A stretch of 37,579 nucleotides of DNA from positions 1-37,579 of IMG/VR virus record IMGVR_UViG_3300045902_000319; one strand, 5' to 3'. The notes below the pieces were generated by a model. It did not search any database. It was not told the origin of the DNA and was given only the letters and a program-made list of their open reading frames with translations. Numbering within the stretch: the stretch's first letter is position 1; each line of letters opens with the position of its first letter. Origin of the DNA: a virus. The translations under genes and the position numbers were made by a program. Shown in pieces: positions 13,931 to 22,933 of the stretch.

Positions 13931-14569
13931 ATGAAAACGACTCTCGATAACCTGAATATTTATCTAAGTACAAGATTGAATTCCGAGTCATGGGAATCGG
14001 GAGTCCTAAAGAGTAGTACAATAACAGGTGACTGGCTTTCATATGGAGATGGATTTCTAGTATCTTTTAACGGACAGGCAACGTCCGATATTATAGAAGG
14101 GAACTATATCTATTTCAACAAAAGACCTTTTGTTGTACTACAAGTGGTGAACAACAATAAAATAAAAATTGACAAATCATTTGAAATTTCAACTGTTCAG
14201 AAAATTTATAGGCTTACAAATGAACAGTACTTAAATAATTTATTGATAGACCAAAAACATTATTCGGCTTTAGTTACAGCTGAATTAAGAGTCACGAGTG
14301 GAAAATATTGGACTTTGCCAGTATTATGGAGTTCTAATGTTTATTTTGGGATCTATGAGATGGCTTTTTGGCTATATACAACAGGCGGGAACAATGAGGC
14401 AGTACAAGATATTAACAATGGGATCATAAAAAAGAAAATTGATGTATTAGAATGGCAGTACGATAAAGATGCTCAAAACTCTATTATTCCTGCTAGTAAA
14501 GAGACAATTGATTTCTTGTACGAATATCAAAACAGTATTGGGACTGGCGGGGGTATCTACGATTTATGA
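13931..14569 (+). CDS. Head-tail connector (adaptor) protein
   Basis: The gene directly after the capsid usually encodes the ring that attaches below the portal. This 212-residue protein has a beta-rich first half (DGFLVSFNGQATSDIIEGNY, RPFVVLQVVNNNKIKIDKSF) and a helical second half (YFGIYEMAFWLYTTGGN, KKKIDVLEWQYD), as in gp6/gp15-type adaptors, although it is longer than most. It ends in ATGA with the next gene. The assignment is by position and general fold. Confidence 0.55.
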   Translation: MKTTLDNLNIYLSTRLNSESWESGVLKSSTITGDWLSYGDGFLVSFNGQATSDIIEGNYIYFNKRPFVVLQVVNNNKIKIDKSFEISTVQKIYRLTNEQYLNNLLIDQKHYSALVTAELRVTSGKYWTLPVLWSSNVYFGIYEMAFWLYTTGGNNEAVQDINNGIIKKKIDVLEWQYDKDAQNSIIPASKETIDFLYEYQNSIGTGGGIYDL

Positions 14570-15513
14570 GCCCCGAAGAGAGAGAATTCCAAGATTTTTT
14601 GGATAAGTACAATATAATTTTACAGGAAAATTTAGCCCCGATAAATGAAAAAATAAAAAAATCAATCAATGAGGTATTGTATGGGAATCTATCCGATGAA
14701 GAAATTGAGAAAAGAAAACTTTTTATTTATACTCAATTGGAGACATTAGTAACAATTTTTACTATTTTTGTTTCACAGTCTATCCCAAGAGCATACAAAT
14801 TTGGTGCACAAGTGGCACAAGATTCTTTTAGTGGACTAGATAGAAGGGCTTTATCAATATTAGTTAGAGATGCAATAAATGATTTCCGTACAACTATAAA
14901 CAGTACAAGATCATATTTAACAACTTTTTTTGAGTTTAGTAAACAGGGTGTACTAACAGAATCACAATTGAGTGCATTAGTAGCACGAGGGATTTTGAAT
15001 GCAGGTGACTCTAGATTTGCCGATCAATTGATTAAAAGAAGTTTATCTGAGAAACTATCGGAAGGTTTTCTTGATAAAATAAAAAATGATACTAAAAAAT
15101 TTCGTTCAATTAGATACTCAGAGATTGAAAATAAAAATGTTTCTGAGTACATAAAAAATAAATTGAAAAGAGAATTTGAAATAAAATTCCAAGATGAAAA
15201 GTATCTACAAATTATTGATAAAAATGGGAAGGTAAGAAATTATAGAATCGACTACTATTCTGAATTAGTGTCTCGTACACGGATGGCGGATGCACAAATC
15301 GAGGGAGTTATAAAAGAAAGTGAACAAAATAATATATTTTTGTTTAGGGTTACTAGTCATGGTACAAAAACTCCTATCTGTAAAAAACATGAGGGTGTAG
15401 TTTATACGAGTGATCCACTAAATACTGAATACGAATTTTTAAGCAGTGAGAATAAACCAACATATCATCCGAATTGTCAGCATGGGTTGCTCCCATATGT
15501 TCCGAGGTTTTAG
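14566..15513 (+). CDS. Minor capsid / head morphogenesis protein (SPP1 gp7 / Min_cap2-like)
   Basis: The C-terminus carries the signature of phage minor head proteins: YYSELVSRTRMADAQIEGV, then FRVTSHGTKTPICKKHEGVV, and HPNCQHGLLPYVP, with Cys and His residues placed as in Phage_min_cap2 and Mu-F-like domains (possible zinc site). The N-terminal 200 residues are helical. These proteins bind the portal and may enter the cell with the DNA. Here the gene lies after the capsid rather than next to the portal, which is less usual. Confidence 0.75.
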   Translation: MSPEEREFQDFLDKYNIILQENLAPINEKIKKSINEVLYGNLSDEEIEKRKLFIYTQLETLVTIFTIFVSQSIPRAYKFGAQVAQDSFSGLDRRALSILVRDAINDFRTTINSTRSYLTTFFEFSKQGVLTESQLSALVARGILNAGDSRFADQLIKRSLSEKLSEGFLDKIKNDTKKFRSIRYSEIENKNVSEYIKNKLKREFEIKFQDEKYLQIIDKNGKVRNYRIDYYSELVSRTRMADAQIEGVIKESEQNNIFLFRVTSHGTKTPICKKHEGVVYTSDPLNTEYEFLSSENKPTYHPNCQHGLLPYVPRF

Positions 15514-15515
15514 AA

Positions 15516-15800
15516 ATGTCACTTTATAGAGTGAGAATAGTCAGAGACGAAAACACACAAGAAGAAATTTCCAGAGATATATTAGATATATCTAATGAAA
15601 CTTTTTACTCTACAAATATTACCGAGGAAGCACAGCTACCAGACGAAACATTAGAATATCCTAATAAAATATTACTAAAACCTAATATAGATATACAATT
15701 TGGAGATTGGATTTTAAAAGATGGACTGGAATTTAAGATAAAAAAAATAAATAAAATTATTTACAATGGTGTACAATATCTCATAAAGGTAGAGTACTAA
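15516..15800 (+). CDS. Head-closure / head-tail joining protein, 94 aa
   Basis: I chose ATG 15516, preceded by CGAGGTTTTAGA. The small beta protein (MSLYRVRIVRDENTQ, IQFGDWILKDGLEFKIKKIN) has the strand and turn pattern of head-closure proteins (SPP1 gp16 / HK97 gp9-like), which typically include a GDWI..DG..Y.I hairpin. It sits between the minor head protein and a gp10-like gene, the expected place. Identification is by pattern and position. Confidence 0.6.
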   Translation: MSLYRVRIVRDENTQEEISRDILDISNETFYSTNITEEAQLPDETLEYPNKILLKPNIDIQFGDWILKDGLEFKIKKINKIIYNGVQYLIKVEY

Positions 15801-16246
15801 TGCTAGAATTTATTGTAAATTTGAATAGATTTAAGGAAAATCTAGAGAAAGAATTTGATAGTGCAATTAAAGATGCCTTGTACCATACAGGGGTAATTGC
15901 ACTTGAAAGGGCTGAAAAACTTGCCCCAATAGATAGGGGGGACTTAATCCGATCAATGGGGATTGCAGTTTCTGGAAGGATTAAACTTCTTGGAAGTGGT
16001 TCTGAAAGTACACCCGATGTTTCAGGTATGGATAAATACGAGTTACGAATAAGTGCCAATACATCATATGCCTATGAAGTACACGAATTTTATGATGAAA
16101 AGATCCCAGGTGAAAAGAGTTCCCAAAAGTGGGGAATCCCTAGAAGTAAGCAAAAAATTTACGGTTGGAAATTTCTTGCAAGGGCTTTAAATAATAAGGA
16201 CACATTAGATCAGTTTGCGAGGTTCTTAGATGCTAGATTGGATTGA
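15800..16246 (+). CDS. HK97 gp10-like tail joining protein
   Basis: The N-terminal helix followed by ALERAEKLAPIDRGDLIRSM is the hallmark of the HK97 gp10 / SPP1 gp16.1-17 family (many residues, then AP.dTG.LR.S). A beta domain ending in ANTSYAYEVHEF and a C-terminal KFLARALN helix complete the fold. It helps complete the tail end that joins the head. Length (148 residues) is normal. The start overlaps the previous stop and its end overlaps the next gene by 17 bases. Confidence 0.85.
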   Translation: MLEFIVNLNRFKENLEKEFDSAIKDALYHTGVIALERAEKLAPIDRGDLIRSMGIAVSGRIKLLGSGSESTPDVSGMDKYELRISANTSYAYEVHEFYDEKIPGEKSSQKWGIPRSKQKIYGWKFLARALNNKDTLDQFARFLDARLD

Positions 16247-16616
16247 GAATATAAAAACCTATCTATTAGAACAACCTAATATAGTAAAAGAATTTGGTAA
16301 AAGAATTTATATTCAGAGTGTACTAAATGAGGACTCACAAGATTTAATTTGTATTGTACTAAGAGAATTTAACAGAAATGAATTTATATCTACTAAGCCT
16401 CAGATAAACAGTAGACTACAAATTCAAGTCAACCACAAATCAGATTTTGATTGCTACAAAGCAGGAAAGGTTTTATATAATTTATTAAGCGAAAAATACA
16501 AAGTAGTTCTAGGAGGACGTTTATTTTTAAAAATTCGTCCAATTGATAGTCCAACCCCACTTGGAAAGAGAGGTGGTAGCTATCAGTACACAATAAATTT
16601 TGAAATAATAACTTAA
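16230..16616 (+). CDS. Tail terminator / completion protein (DUF3168-like)
   Basis: The 128-residue protein has the alternating helix-strand pattern of tail terminators: an N-terminal helix (WIENIKTYLLEQPNIV), strands DLICIVLREF and SRLQIQVNHKSDF, a YKAGKVLYNLLSEKY helix and the final SYQYTINFEIIT strand. Tail terminators commonly end with such a GG.Y....F.I segment and lie directly before the major tail protein gene, as here. It caps the tail tube at the head end. Confidence 0.7.
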   Translation: MLDWIENIKTYLLEQPNIVKEFGKRIYIQSVLNEDSQDLICIVLREFNRNEFISTKPQINSRLQIQVNHKSDFDCYKAGKVLYNLLSEKYKVVLGGRLFLKIRPIDSPTPLGKRGGSYQYTINFEIIT

Positions 16617-16627
16617 AGGAGTTATAA

Positions 16628-17434
16628 ATGGCTATTTTATATCCAGCAAGAGAAAAATTTTTACAAGGCTCTTCAATTTTTGGTTCTAAAGATGGGGCAT
16701 TGGGACCCGCAAATGCTTATTGGAGAACTGAACCTCAAGCAAATTTGACTGGTACAATTTCAGTTACTGGAACAACTGTTTCAGGTACTGGTACAGCGTT
16801 CACGACTGAATTAGAGGTTGGAGATTGGGTTGCATTAGGTACAGGTAATGTTATTCGTCAAGTTGCATCAATTGCAGATAACGATGACATGACGCTTACA
16901 GAGAGTGCAACAATTTCGAGTGGTAGTACAATTAAAAAAGTTGTTGCTATCCCTCTTGGAAGAACTGGAAAAATCAGTATTCAGGATGGCGATAAATGGG
17001 CGGAAATTAAATTTTCGCAACAAGGCGACTCTCCCGCAAATATGGTTCGAGTTGGGAATGAAACCATGGTTGAAATTGAAATTGCAGAGGCGGCGGCTTC
17101 TTTGTTGTACTCTTTGAACGATTCGTACAACGTCCAAAAGACAGGTGTAAATATTGTATCAATGGCAAGAACACTTAACATTGGTACAAGGCACTCGGAT
17201 ATTTGGAGACAATTGACAATTGTGAAACTAGTTGGTCAAGGTGATTCAAACGAAAATTTGGAGATTGTACACTTCCCGCTTGCAGCCCCTGATTTCGAGA
17301 CAAAAATCGACTTTGATGCATCTAGTCAACAACTTATTCCAGTAAAATTTAACGTGTACCCAGATTACACAAAACTTATCAATGGTAAGCCTGTTATTTG
17401 GTACAATGAAGGTTTCACTGGTTTCGATGCATAA
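16628..17434 (+). CDS. Major tail protein
   Basis: This is the tube-forming tail protein, judged by its place between terminator and tail chaperone and its 268-residue length. Residues about 38-92 show an inserted beta domain of the type SGTGTAFTTELEVGDWVALG followed by RQVASIADNDDMTLTESA, which is common in phage tail and surface proteins. AAAGGAGTTATAA precedes ATG 16628. A GAAA-loop hairpin follows and may reduce transcription into the chaperone gene, giving the excess of tube protein that virions need. Confidence 0.85.
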   Translation: MAILYPAREKFLQGSSIFGSKDGALGPANAYWRTEPQANLTGTISVTGTTVSGTGTAFTTELEVGDWVALGTGNVIRQVASIADNDDMTLTESATISSGSTIKKVVAIPLGRTGKISIQDGDKWAEIKFSQQGDSPANMVRVGNETMVEIEIAEAAASLLYSLNDSYNVQKTGVNIVSMARTLNIGTRHSDIWRQLTIVKLVGQGDSNENLEIVHFPLAAPDFETKIDFDASSQQLIPVKFNVYPDYTKLINGKPVIWYNEGFTGFDA

Positions 17435-17444
17435 CAAAAAAAAT

Positions 17445-17462
17445 AGTGGGGGAAACCCCACT
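17445..17462 (+). terminator. GAAA-loop hairpin after the major tail gene
   Basis: AGTGGGG (17445-17451) pairs perfectly with CCCCACT (17456-17462) around GAAA, followed by TTATAGG. The U-tract is short, so it is probably a partial terminator or an RNA-stabilising 3' structure for the highly expressed upstream genes. Confidence 0.6.
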
Positions 17463-17479
17463 TTATAGGAGAAAAAAAT

Positions 17480-17905
17480 ATGGAAATAAATTCTTTACCT
17501 TACATTTTAGAAATTGATAAAAACAGTATACCAACTGTAGATGCGAGAAATCCATTTGTAAGTTATGATCTTGAGCAAAAAAGAAAAATTCTGGAAGAAA
17601 GAGTTATACAACATGACAAATTGTGTACTGAATTAGGTGAACGACAACTCACAGATGAAGAAGCAATTTTAGTCAAAAAATCATTGGATTTAGTTATAGA
17701 ATCTCAGATAGATTACTACTCGGAATCAATAATTGATTTCCAAAAATATAAGGATATATTCAAAAAAATACCTTCATCACAAATTGCTGAATTGAACTAT
17801 AAATTACAGATTTCGCAATTCGGTGGTTCATCTGAAAAAAAAAATCACGTTGGGGATACGAAAAAGAAAGGCTCATCTCAAAAGGGTACAAAGAAAAAGA
17901 AATAG
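17480..17905 (+). CDS. Tail assembly chaperone, gpG-like
   Basis: The 141-residue protein sits between the major tail protein and the tape measure, the universal place of the tail chaperone. It is helical (EQKRKILEERVIQHDKLCTE, SLDLVIESQIDYYSESIIDF) with a lysine-rich tail ending in KKKK. A run of ten A in its last quarter lies where the -1 frame becomes open, which suggests the G / G-T frameshift of lambda-type tails. The protein should bind the tape measure during tube assembly and be absent from the virion. TATAGGAGAAAAAAAT precedes ATG 17480. Confidence 0.8.
   Translation: MEINSLPYILEIDKNSIPTVDARNPFVSYDLEQKRKILEERVIQHDKLCTELGERQLTDEEAILVKKSLDLVIESQIDYYSESIIDFQKYKDIFKKIPSSQIAELNYKLQISQFGGSSEKKNHVGDTKKKGSSQKGTKKKK
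17835..17844 (+). promoter_or_regulatory. Probable -1 ribosomal frameshift site (A10)
   Basis: Ten A in zero-frame context GAA-AAA-AAA-AAT provide slippery heptamers of the X-XXY-YYZ type (A-AAA-AAA or A-AAA-AAT). It lies two bases after the last -1-frame stop and about 60 bases before the zero-frame stop, the expected place in a tail chaperone gene. Transcriptional slippage on A10 could have the same effect. Confidence 0.65.
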
Positions 17906-18150
17906 ATAGTTTCTCTCTTTATAAATTAAATTATAAGATAAAATTTCTTGACATGTTCGAAGTCGAGAAAAATTTAATGTTGCTTCAAATATTCCATGGG
18001 GACACAAAGAAATTATTTACAGATTTAGAAAAAAAATTTACAAAGTACAACGATTATTTTAAAGAAAATAAAATTATTGACTTTGAAAAGGTTGACAAAA
18101 TACGGAAAGGATTGTACGATTCTTTAAGGTTCTTATATGGCGACAGTTGA
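17836..18150 (+). CDS. T domain of the tail chaperone, reached by -1 frameshift (G-T fusion)
   Basis: The -1 frame is open from the TGA at 17833-17835 to the stop at 18148-18150. It reads as a coherent domain (WGYEKERLISKGYKEKEIDS, then LYKLNYKIKFLDMFEVEKN). Its only later ATG (17953) has no ribosome site. Slippage on the A10 run (17835-17844, zero-frame GAA AAA AAA AAT) would give a fusion of about 223 residues starting at 17480. This matches the known G/G-T organisation. The T part would recruit the tape measure or the tube protein. Confidence 0.75.
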   Translation, partial: KKKSRWGYEKERLISKGYKEKEIDSFSLYKLNYKIKFLDMFEVEKNLMLLQIFHGDTKKLFTDLEKKFTKYNDYFKENKIIDFEKVDKIRKGLYDSLRFLYGDS

Positions 18151-21100
18151 AAGTATTCATGCTAGTCTAAAAATAGATACAAAAGATTTTATTAGAGGCA
18201 TTAAAGATGCCTTTGGTACAGCAAACAAAGAAGCAAATTCTTTCCGTGATTCCACGGAAAAAGTTAAAGATAATTTTGATAATGTCACTAAGGCAGCCAA
18301 ACAGACAAAAGAAGAAACTAAAAAACTTGGTAAAGAAATTTCTGACTTACCAACTCAGAAACCAAAGGAATTGACCGATATTTTTAGGAATCTTGGTACA
18401 AGTTTAGGGATAGGGATACTTGCCAAAAATATAGTAGATGTAGGTGGGTCTTTTGAGGCTACCATGTCTAAGGTCAAAGCAGCAACGGGGGCAACAAAAC
18501 AGGATTTGGCAAAACTTGAAACTGTTGCAAAAGATTTAGGTAGTACAACAACATTTAGTGCAAGCGAAGCGGCTTCCGCAATGGTAGAACTCGGGAAAGC
18601 TGGTTTGAGTACACAACAAATTATTGAAGGTACAAAAGATGTGCTAAGTTTAGCAACGGTTGGAGAATTATCACTAGCCGAAGCCGCAACTATAGCAGCC
18701 GATACAATGAGCCAATTGAATTTAACAGCAACAGACACGGGAAGAATTGCCGATGTTATGGCTAAAGCTGCAAACTCTAGTACAATTAGTGTACGAGAAA
18801 TGGCTGAAACTTTTAAAATGGCTGCACCTAATGCTGCAATGTTAGGAGTTTCGATTGAAAATTTATCTGCAATGACTGCAATTTTGGGAAGTGCTGGTAT
18901 TAAATCCAGTACAGCTGGGGAAAAATTGAGGTCAATATTTTCTAGACTATCTGATCCAACCAAAGAGGCTTCCAATTTATTAAAGCAGTACAATATTGAA
19001 GTTTCAAACTCTAATGGAAGTATGAAATCAATGTCTGAAATTTTTGGACAAATGAAAAATAAACTTGAGGGTCTCGGAGATGTACCAAAGGCTAAAATTC
19101 TTTCTGCAATTTTTGGAATGGAGAACGTTGCGGCAGGTTTAGCACTGATTAAATCGGGTAAAGAGGGAATTGACGATATGACCGAAAGTTTGAAAAATTC
19201 TGCTGGTTACTCGAAACAATTTGCCGATATTGCCAACGACAATTTTGTTGGCACATTAAAAAGCATGCAATCTGCTCTAGAAGGTGTTGTACTTGTACTA
19301 TGGGAGGAGATGAAGCCTGCATTAACTTTGATGGTACAAGGGATTACTTCTTTATTGTCTGGAATAATTGAATTTGCAAAAGAAAACCCTGCTTTAACAA
19401 AAACAATTTTACAAGCTACTCTTGCAATGGTTGGTTTAGTTGCTATAATTACAGGTGCAAGTGGTCTAATTACAGCAATGAATACAATGGGAATTGGTAT
19501 AATGGCTGCAAATGTTAAAGTTGCTTTATTTGGTACAACACTGCAAAGAGAAGCTTTAGCTGCTAAGGCGAAATGGTTGGCAATATTAGGTCCATTTGCT
19601 CTAGCTGCTGGTTTAACTGCGATCACATTGACTCTTACGTACAATATAATTGAAAGAAGGCAACAAGAAAAAGTTGAAAGTGCTGGAAATATGGGTACAA
19701 TTGCGGGAGTACAAACTGCATTGGCAAACAAAGATGAAGCTGAATATTTGTTAAGTAATTTGAATAAACATAAAAATGCAATTCGAGCCGCAACAGGTGA
19801 CACTAAAAAATATAATGAGGCTATTGATGCTTTAGATAATCGTCTAGGATCTCTAAAGGTTTCTCTAAAAAATGTCAGCAGGGATTATTTAGGAATAGGA
19901 CCTAGAAACCAAGACGAAATCAATGCAATATTTAACAATTTTGAAAAGGGTCTTACTAGTATAATTAAATCATCGACACAAGTACAAGCCGCTGCAAAAC
20001 CAGCGGCGGCTGGCATTAGGTCAATCGGTAATTCGGCTGCTAGTACAAATAAAGATTTGACTGATGTCATCACAACAGGGAAATTATTAGAAAATCAATT
20101 TGATAAACAAGTTTCTTTTAAAGCGGAAGTCGATGTAATAAATATTGATAACTCAAAAAAAGAAATTGAGGAATTGTCTAAAAAGTACAAGGAATTAGGA
20201 TACGAGTTTAAAGCTTTGGGATTTAAACCAGATAGCGACGGTAAACAAAAACTTGAATTTGAGTTGACGGCAACAACCTCTAACACTGTAAACCAAACAG
20301 ATGTACTATTGAGAAATACTAAAAACACATTAGGAAATATTAACAAAGAAGTAAAATTTTTATCTGTAAATAACAAAGATTCATTTAATAAAAAATATCC
20401 AAATGAGTTTTATGACTCTCTTGTAAATATAGGAGAGATATTATCTGATATTGGGAAATCAGATTCTTTTGGTCAAAAATTTATATCTAGTTTAGAGATT
20501 GCGAAACAATCAGTACAATCAATAGGGAATCAATTTACAAAACTACTCCAAAGTCAAGCAAATTTTGCACAAGCCAAACAACAAAACTTTTCGCAAAATT
20601 TAAGATTCATGACTGACGGTCTTGTACAGTTTTTAGATAATCAAACAAATTCTCAATTGTCCGCAATAGAATCAGAAATACAGGCAATCATTGATAAACA
20701 AAATGAAATTGAAAGATTAGAAAAACAACATCAAGAAAGGATGCAAGAAATTATTGACTCTTATAGAGCACAAAGAAGTCAAGAACTAGATAATGAATTT
20801 AATTTAGAAGTACAAAGAATGAACGAGGAATTTAGAATAAAACAGGAATCACTAATTGCTAACACGTCGAGCCAAGCGGAACAAGCTGCAATAATTGAAT
20901 CAATTGAAAATGACCGTTTGAATAGTATTGAGAATTTGCGAGCACAATTTGATGAACGATTGAGAATGGACACTGAAAATAAACGTAAACAAGAAGAGGA
21001 AAAACTAAAAGCCGATAAAGAAAAAAATTCCAAAAATAATGAAAATGATCTACTTACACTAGAACAATTGAATGCGAAAAAAGAGGAATTAACACGAAAG

Positions 21101-21643
21101 AGTGAACTTGAAAAAAATAGAGTAAAAAAAATGAGTGCTTTAATTGAGTGGCAAGCTGGAAAGGCAGCATTTGAAGCAAATAAAAGATCACAAATAGCAC
21201 AAGCACAAATATCTATGATGAGTACAATTTTGAGTGGTGTACAGGCATGGGCTATGCTCACAGCTCAAACTGGTGTACTAGGTCTAGTCTCGGGAGCTGC
21301 ATTTTTGGCAACAATAACTGGTTTGGCATTAGGAGCAGGATCAATGGCAATTAGTACAGCACAAGCACAACAATATCCTCCTCCTCCAATATTTATGTCT
21401 GAGGGTGGTACTGTACCTGGTGTTGGTAATACAGATAGTGTACCTGCAATGCTGACTCCTGGTGAATTAGTGGTAGATAAAAGTACAACTAATCAATTGC
21501 AAGAAAATTTGAAAAATGGCGGAATGGGTACAATGAACATTACTTTAAATAATTATATACAGGGTTCAAACTCCGAGCAAATAGCGGATGAAATCAGTAC
21601 AATATTATTCGATAGAATAGAAAGAAGGTTTATGAATGTCTAG
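18137..21643 (+). CDS. Tape measure protein, TP901 family
   Basis: With 1168 residues this protein sets tail length; at about 1.5 angstrom per residue it predicts a tail near 175 nm. Residues about 90-330 contain the TP901 core (GGSFEATMSKVKAATGATKQ, DLGSTTTFSASEAASAMVEL, MLGVSIENLSAMTAILGSAG). Hydrophobic segments follow near 415-500. A long coiled coil spans about 830-980 (EIERLEKQHQERMQEIIDSY), and a glycine-rich end includes SEGGTVPGVGNTDSVPAMLT. ATG 18137 overlaps the chaperone T domain by 14 bases. The protein fills the tube and is expected to enter the host envelope at infection. Confidence 0.93.
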   Translation: MATVESIHASLKIDTKDFIRGIKDAFGTANKEANSFRDSTEKVKDNFDNVTKAAKQTKEETKKLGKEISDLPTQKPKELTDIFRNLGTSLGIGILAKNIVDVGGSFEATMSKVKAATGATKQDLAKLETVAKDLGSTTTFSASEAASAMVELGKAGLSTQQIIEGTKDVLSLATVGELSLAEAATIAADTMSQLNLTATDTGRIADVMAKAANSSTISVREMAETFKMAAPNAAMLGVSIENLSAMTAILGSAGIKSSTAGEKLRSIFSRLSDPTKEASNLLKQYNIEVSNSNGSMKSMSEIFGQMKNKLEGLGDVPKAKILSAIFGMENVAAGLALIKSGKEGIDDMTESLKNSAGYSKQFADIANDNFVGTLKSMQSALEGVVLVLWEEMKPALTLMVQGITSLLSGIIEFAKENPALTKTILQATLAMVGLVAIITGASGLITAMNTMGIGIMAANVKVALFGTTLQREALAAKAKWLAILGPFALAAGLTAITLTLTYNIIERRQQEKVESAGNMGTIAGVQTALANKDEAEYLLSNLNKHKNAIRAATGDTKKYNEAIDALDNRLGSLKVSLKNVSRDYLGIGPRNQDEINAIFNNFEKGLTSIIKSSTQVQAAAKPAAAGIRSIGNSAASTNKDLTDVITTGKLLENQFDKQVSFKAEVDVINIDNSKKEIEELSKKYKELGYEFKALGFKPDSDGKQKLEFELTATTSNTVNQTDVLLRNTKNTLGNINKEVKFLSVNNKDSFNKKYPNEFYDSLVNIGEILSDIGKSDSFGQKFISSLEIAKQSVQSIGNQFTKLLQSQANFAQAKQQNFSQNLRFMTDGLVQFLDNQTNSQLSAIESEIQAIIDKQNEIERLEKQHQERMQEIIDSYRAQRSQELDNEFNLEVQRMNEEFRIKQESLIANTSSQAEQAAIIESIENDRLNSIENLRAQFDERLRMDTENKRKQEEEKLKADKEKNSKNNENDLLTLEQLNAKKEELTRKSELEKNRVKKMSALIEWQAGKAAFEANKRSQIAQAQISMMSTILSGVQAWAMLTAQTGVLGLVSGAAFLATITGLALGAGSMAISTAQAQQYPPPPIFMSEGGTVPGVGNTDSVPAMLTPGELVVDKSTTNQLQENLKNGGMGTMNITLNNYIQGSNSEQIADEISTILFDRIERRFMNV

Positions 21644-22412
21644 CTATATTGTACAAAATCGTAAAGGTGAAAATCTAGTATTCGATAAAAGTTATAAAAA
21701 TTCTCCTATCGAATTAAGTTTGAAAAATGAGATTTTGGATAAATACAGGCAATATGGATCGATTGCACAAGGTGATCAAAAATACTCTTCCAGAAAATTG
21801 AGTTTTAATTTTGATCTTATAGCAACCAACCCATTAAATTTTCGATATGAAATGAATAAAATTTCATCATTTTTTAATTTACTGGACTCCCCATTTTATT
21901 TAATAAATCTATCGTACAATATAAGGAGCGAGGTAAGACTCAATAAATTAAAGCCAAATTTTAAAGAAGGTCTTGAGGAATTGATTGCACTAAATTCAGA
22001 GATTGAATTTGAATTATTGGATGGATTGTTTTATACTAACACGCCTCTTGAAGCTGAAATAAATTCAGTAGTACACAATTCAACTTTTGAATTACCAATT
22101 TCAGCCGAGGCGAAAGAGGCATATGGTCAAATTGAATTTACTTGCGTACAAGATTGTAATGAATTTGCTTTACTAAATACAACAACAGGTGAAAATTTCC
22201 AAATAAAAGAAAATGGTTTTGTCGCTGGTAAAAAAATTATTGTTGATAATGATAAGGGCTTGTGTTTTTTTGAGGGAAACCAAAGACCTCTAATTATGAC
22301 AAGTGGTTCTTTTATGACATTCAGGAATGGCAACAATTCTTTTAAATTTCAGACTCCTACAATAGGCATAGTCAATATAAAAATTATTTACAGAGAGGGA
22401 TTTGATTACTAA
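21636..22412 (+). CDS. Distal tail protein (Dit-like)
   Basis: The gene after the tape measure normally encodes the hexameric hub that starts the tail tip. This 258-residue protein has a beta-rich N-terminal domain (RKLSFNFDLIATNPLNFRYE, then IRSEVRLNKLKPNFKEG) consistent with Dit, and a C-terminal beta domain (GENFQIKENGFVAGKKIIVD) consistent with the galectin-like part. The overlap with the tape measure stop is eight bases. Identification is by position and fold-type pattern. Confidence 0.7.
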   Translation: MSSYIVQNRKGENLVFDKSYKNSPIELSLKNEILDKYRQYGSIAQGDQKYSSRKLSFNFDLIATNPLNFRYEMNKISSFFNLLDSPFYLINLSYNIRSEVRLNKLKPNFKEGLEELIALNSEIEFELLDGLFYTNTPLEAEINSVVHNSTFELPISAEAKEAYGQIEFTCVQDCNEFALLNTTTGENFQIKENGFVAGKKIIVDNDKGLCFFEGNQRPLIMTSGSFMTFRNGNNSFKFQTPTIGIVNIKIIYREGFDY

Positions 22413-22933
22413 TGATTCTCACTGGTAAAGAAATTATTTCTAATATTAACAAGGGAAACATAGTAATAAAACCTTTCGATAAGTCGCAATTAAACCCAAA
22501 TTCATATAAATTACGATTGCATAAAGAACTTTTAGTATACGATTCTTTCCCAATTGATATGAAAGAAAAATCAAGTACAGCAAAAATTGAAATTCCTGAA
22601 AGTGGTCTATTACTAAATCCTAATACACTATATCTTGGAAGAACATTAGAATATACTCATACAGAAAATCTTGTACCAATGATAGAAGGTCGATCATCTA
22701 TTGGTAGGCTGGGAATGTTTGTGCACATTACGGCAGGCTTCGGAGATACTGGTTTTACTGGTTATTGGACACTAGAAATTTCTGTTATCCATCCAACTAT
22801 TATCTATCCCGAAATAGAGATATGCCAAATTTTTTACCATACAGTACAAGTGGAAATTACTAAATACTCATCTGGAAAATATCAAAACAATAGAGGAATA
22901 CAGGCTTCCCTACTATACAAGGAATTCGAATAA
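22412..22933 (+). CDS. dcd: dCTP deaminase (Dcd/dUTPase superfamily) inside the tail module
   Basis: The enzyme converts dCTP to dUTP, feeding thymidylate synthesis. Diagnostic parts are LNPNSYKLRL (27-36), the nucleotide-binding EGRSSIGRLGMFVHITAGFG (92-111), DTGFTGYWTLEISV with the catalytic Glu at 122, and the C-terminal GKYQNNRGIQAS. The TLE context and HITAG block favour deaminase over plain dUTPase; a bifunctional form cannot be excluded. It is joined by TAATG overlaps to tail genes on both sides, an odd place for a metabolic enzyme. Together with ThyX (29410) it gives a dCTP to dTMP route. Confidence 0.9.
   Translation: MILTGKEIISNINKGNIVIKPFDKSQLNPNSYKLRLHKELLVYDSFPIDMKEKSSTAKIEIPESGLLLNPNTLYLGRTLEYTHTENLVPMIEGRSSIGRLGMFVHITAGFGDTGFTGYWTLEISVIHPTIIYPEIEICQIFYHTVQVEITKYSSGKYQNNRGIQASLLYKEFE

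Noticed and set aside
15474-15515. Upstream extension of the head-closure gene
   Set aside because: The extension overlaps the conserved C-terminus of the minor head protein; ATG 15516 has GAGG at good distance.
18355-18993. Long leftward open frame (212 codons) opposite the tape measure gene
   Set aside because: It lies wholly inside the strongly supported tape measure gene, lacks a ribosome site, and reads as a low-complexity hydrophobic shadow.
19207-19803. Leftward open frame (198 codons) opposite the tape measure gene
   Set aside because: Same reason: it mirrors Ala/Ile/Val-rich coding on the other strand and shows no start signal or domain.
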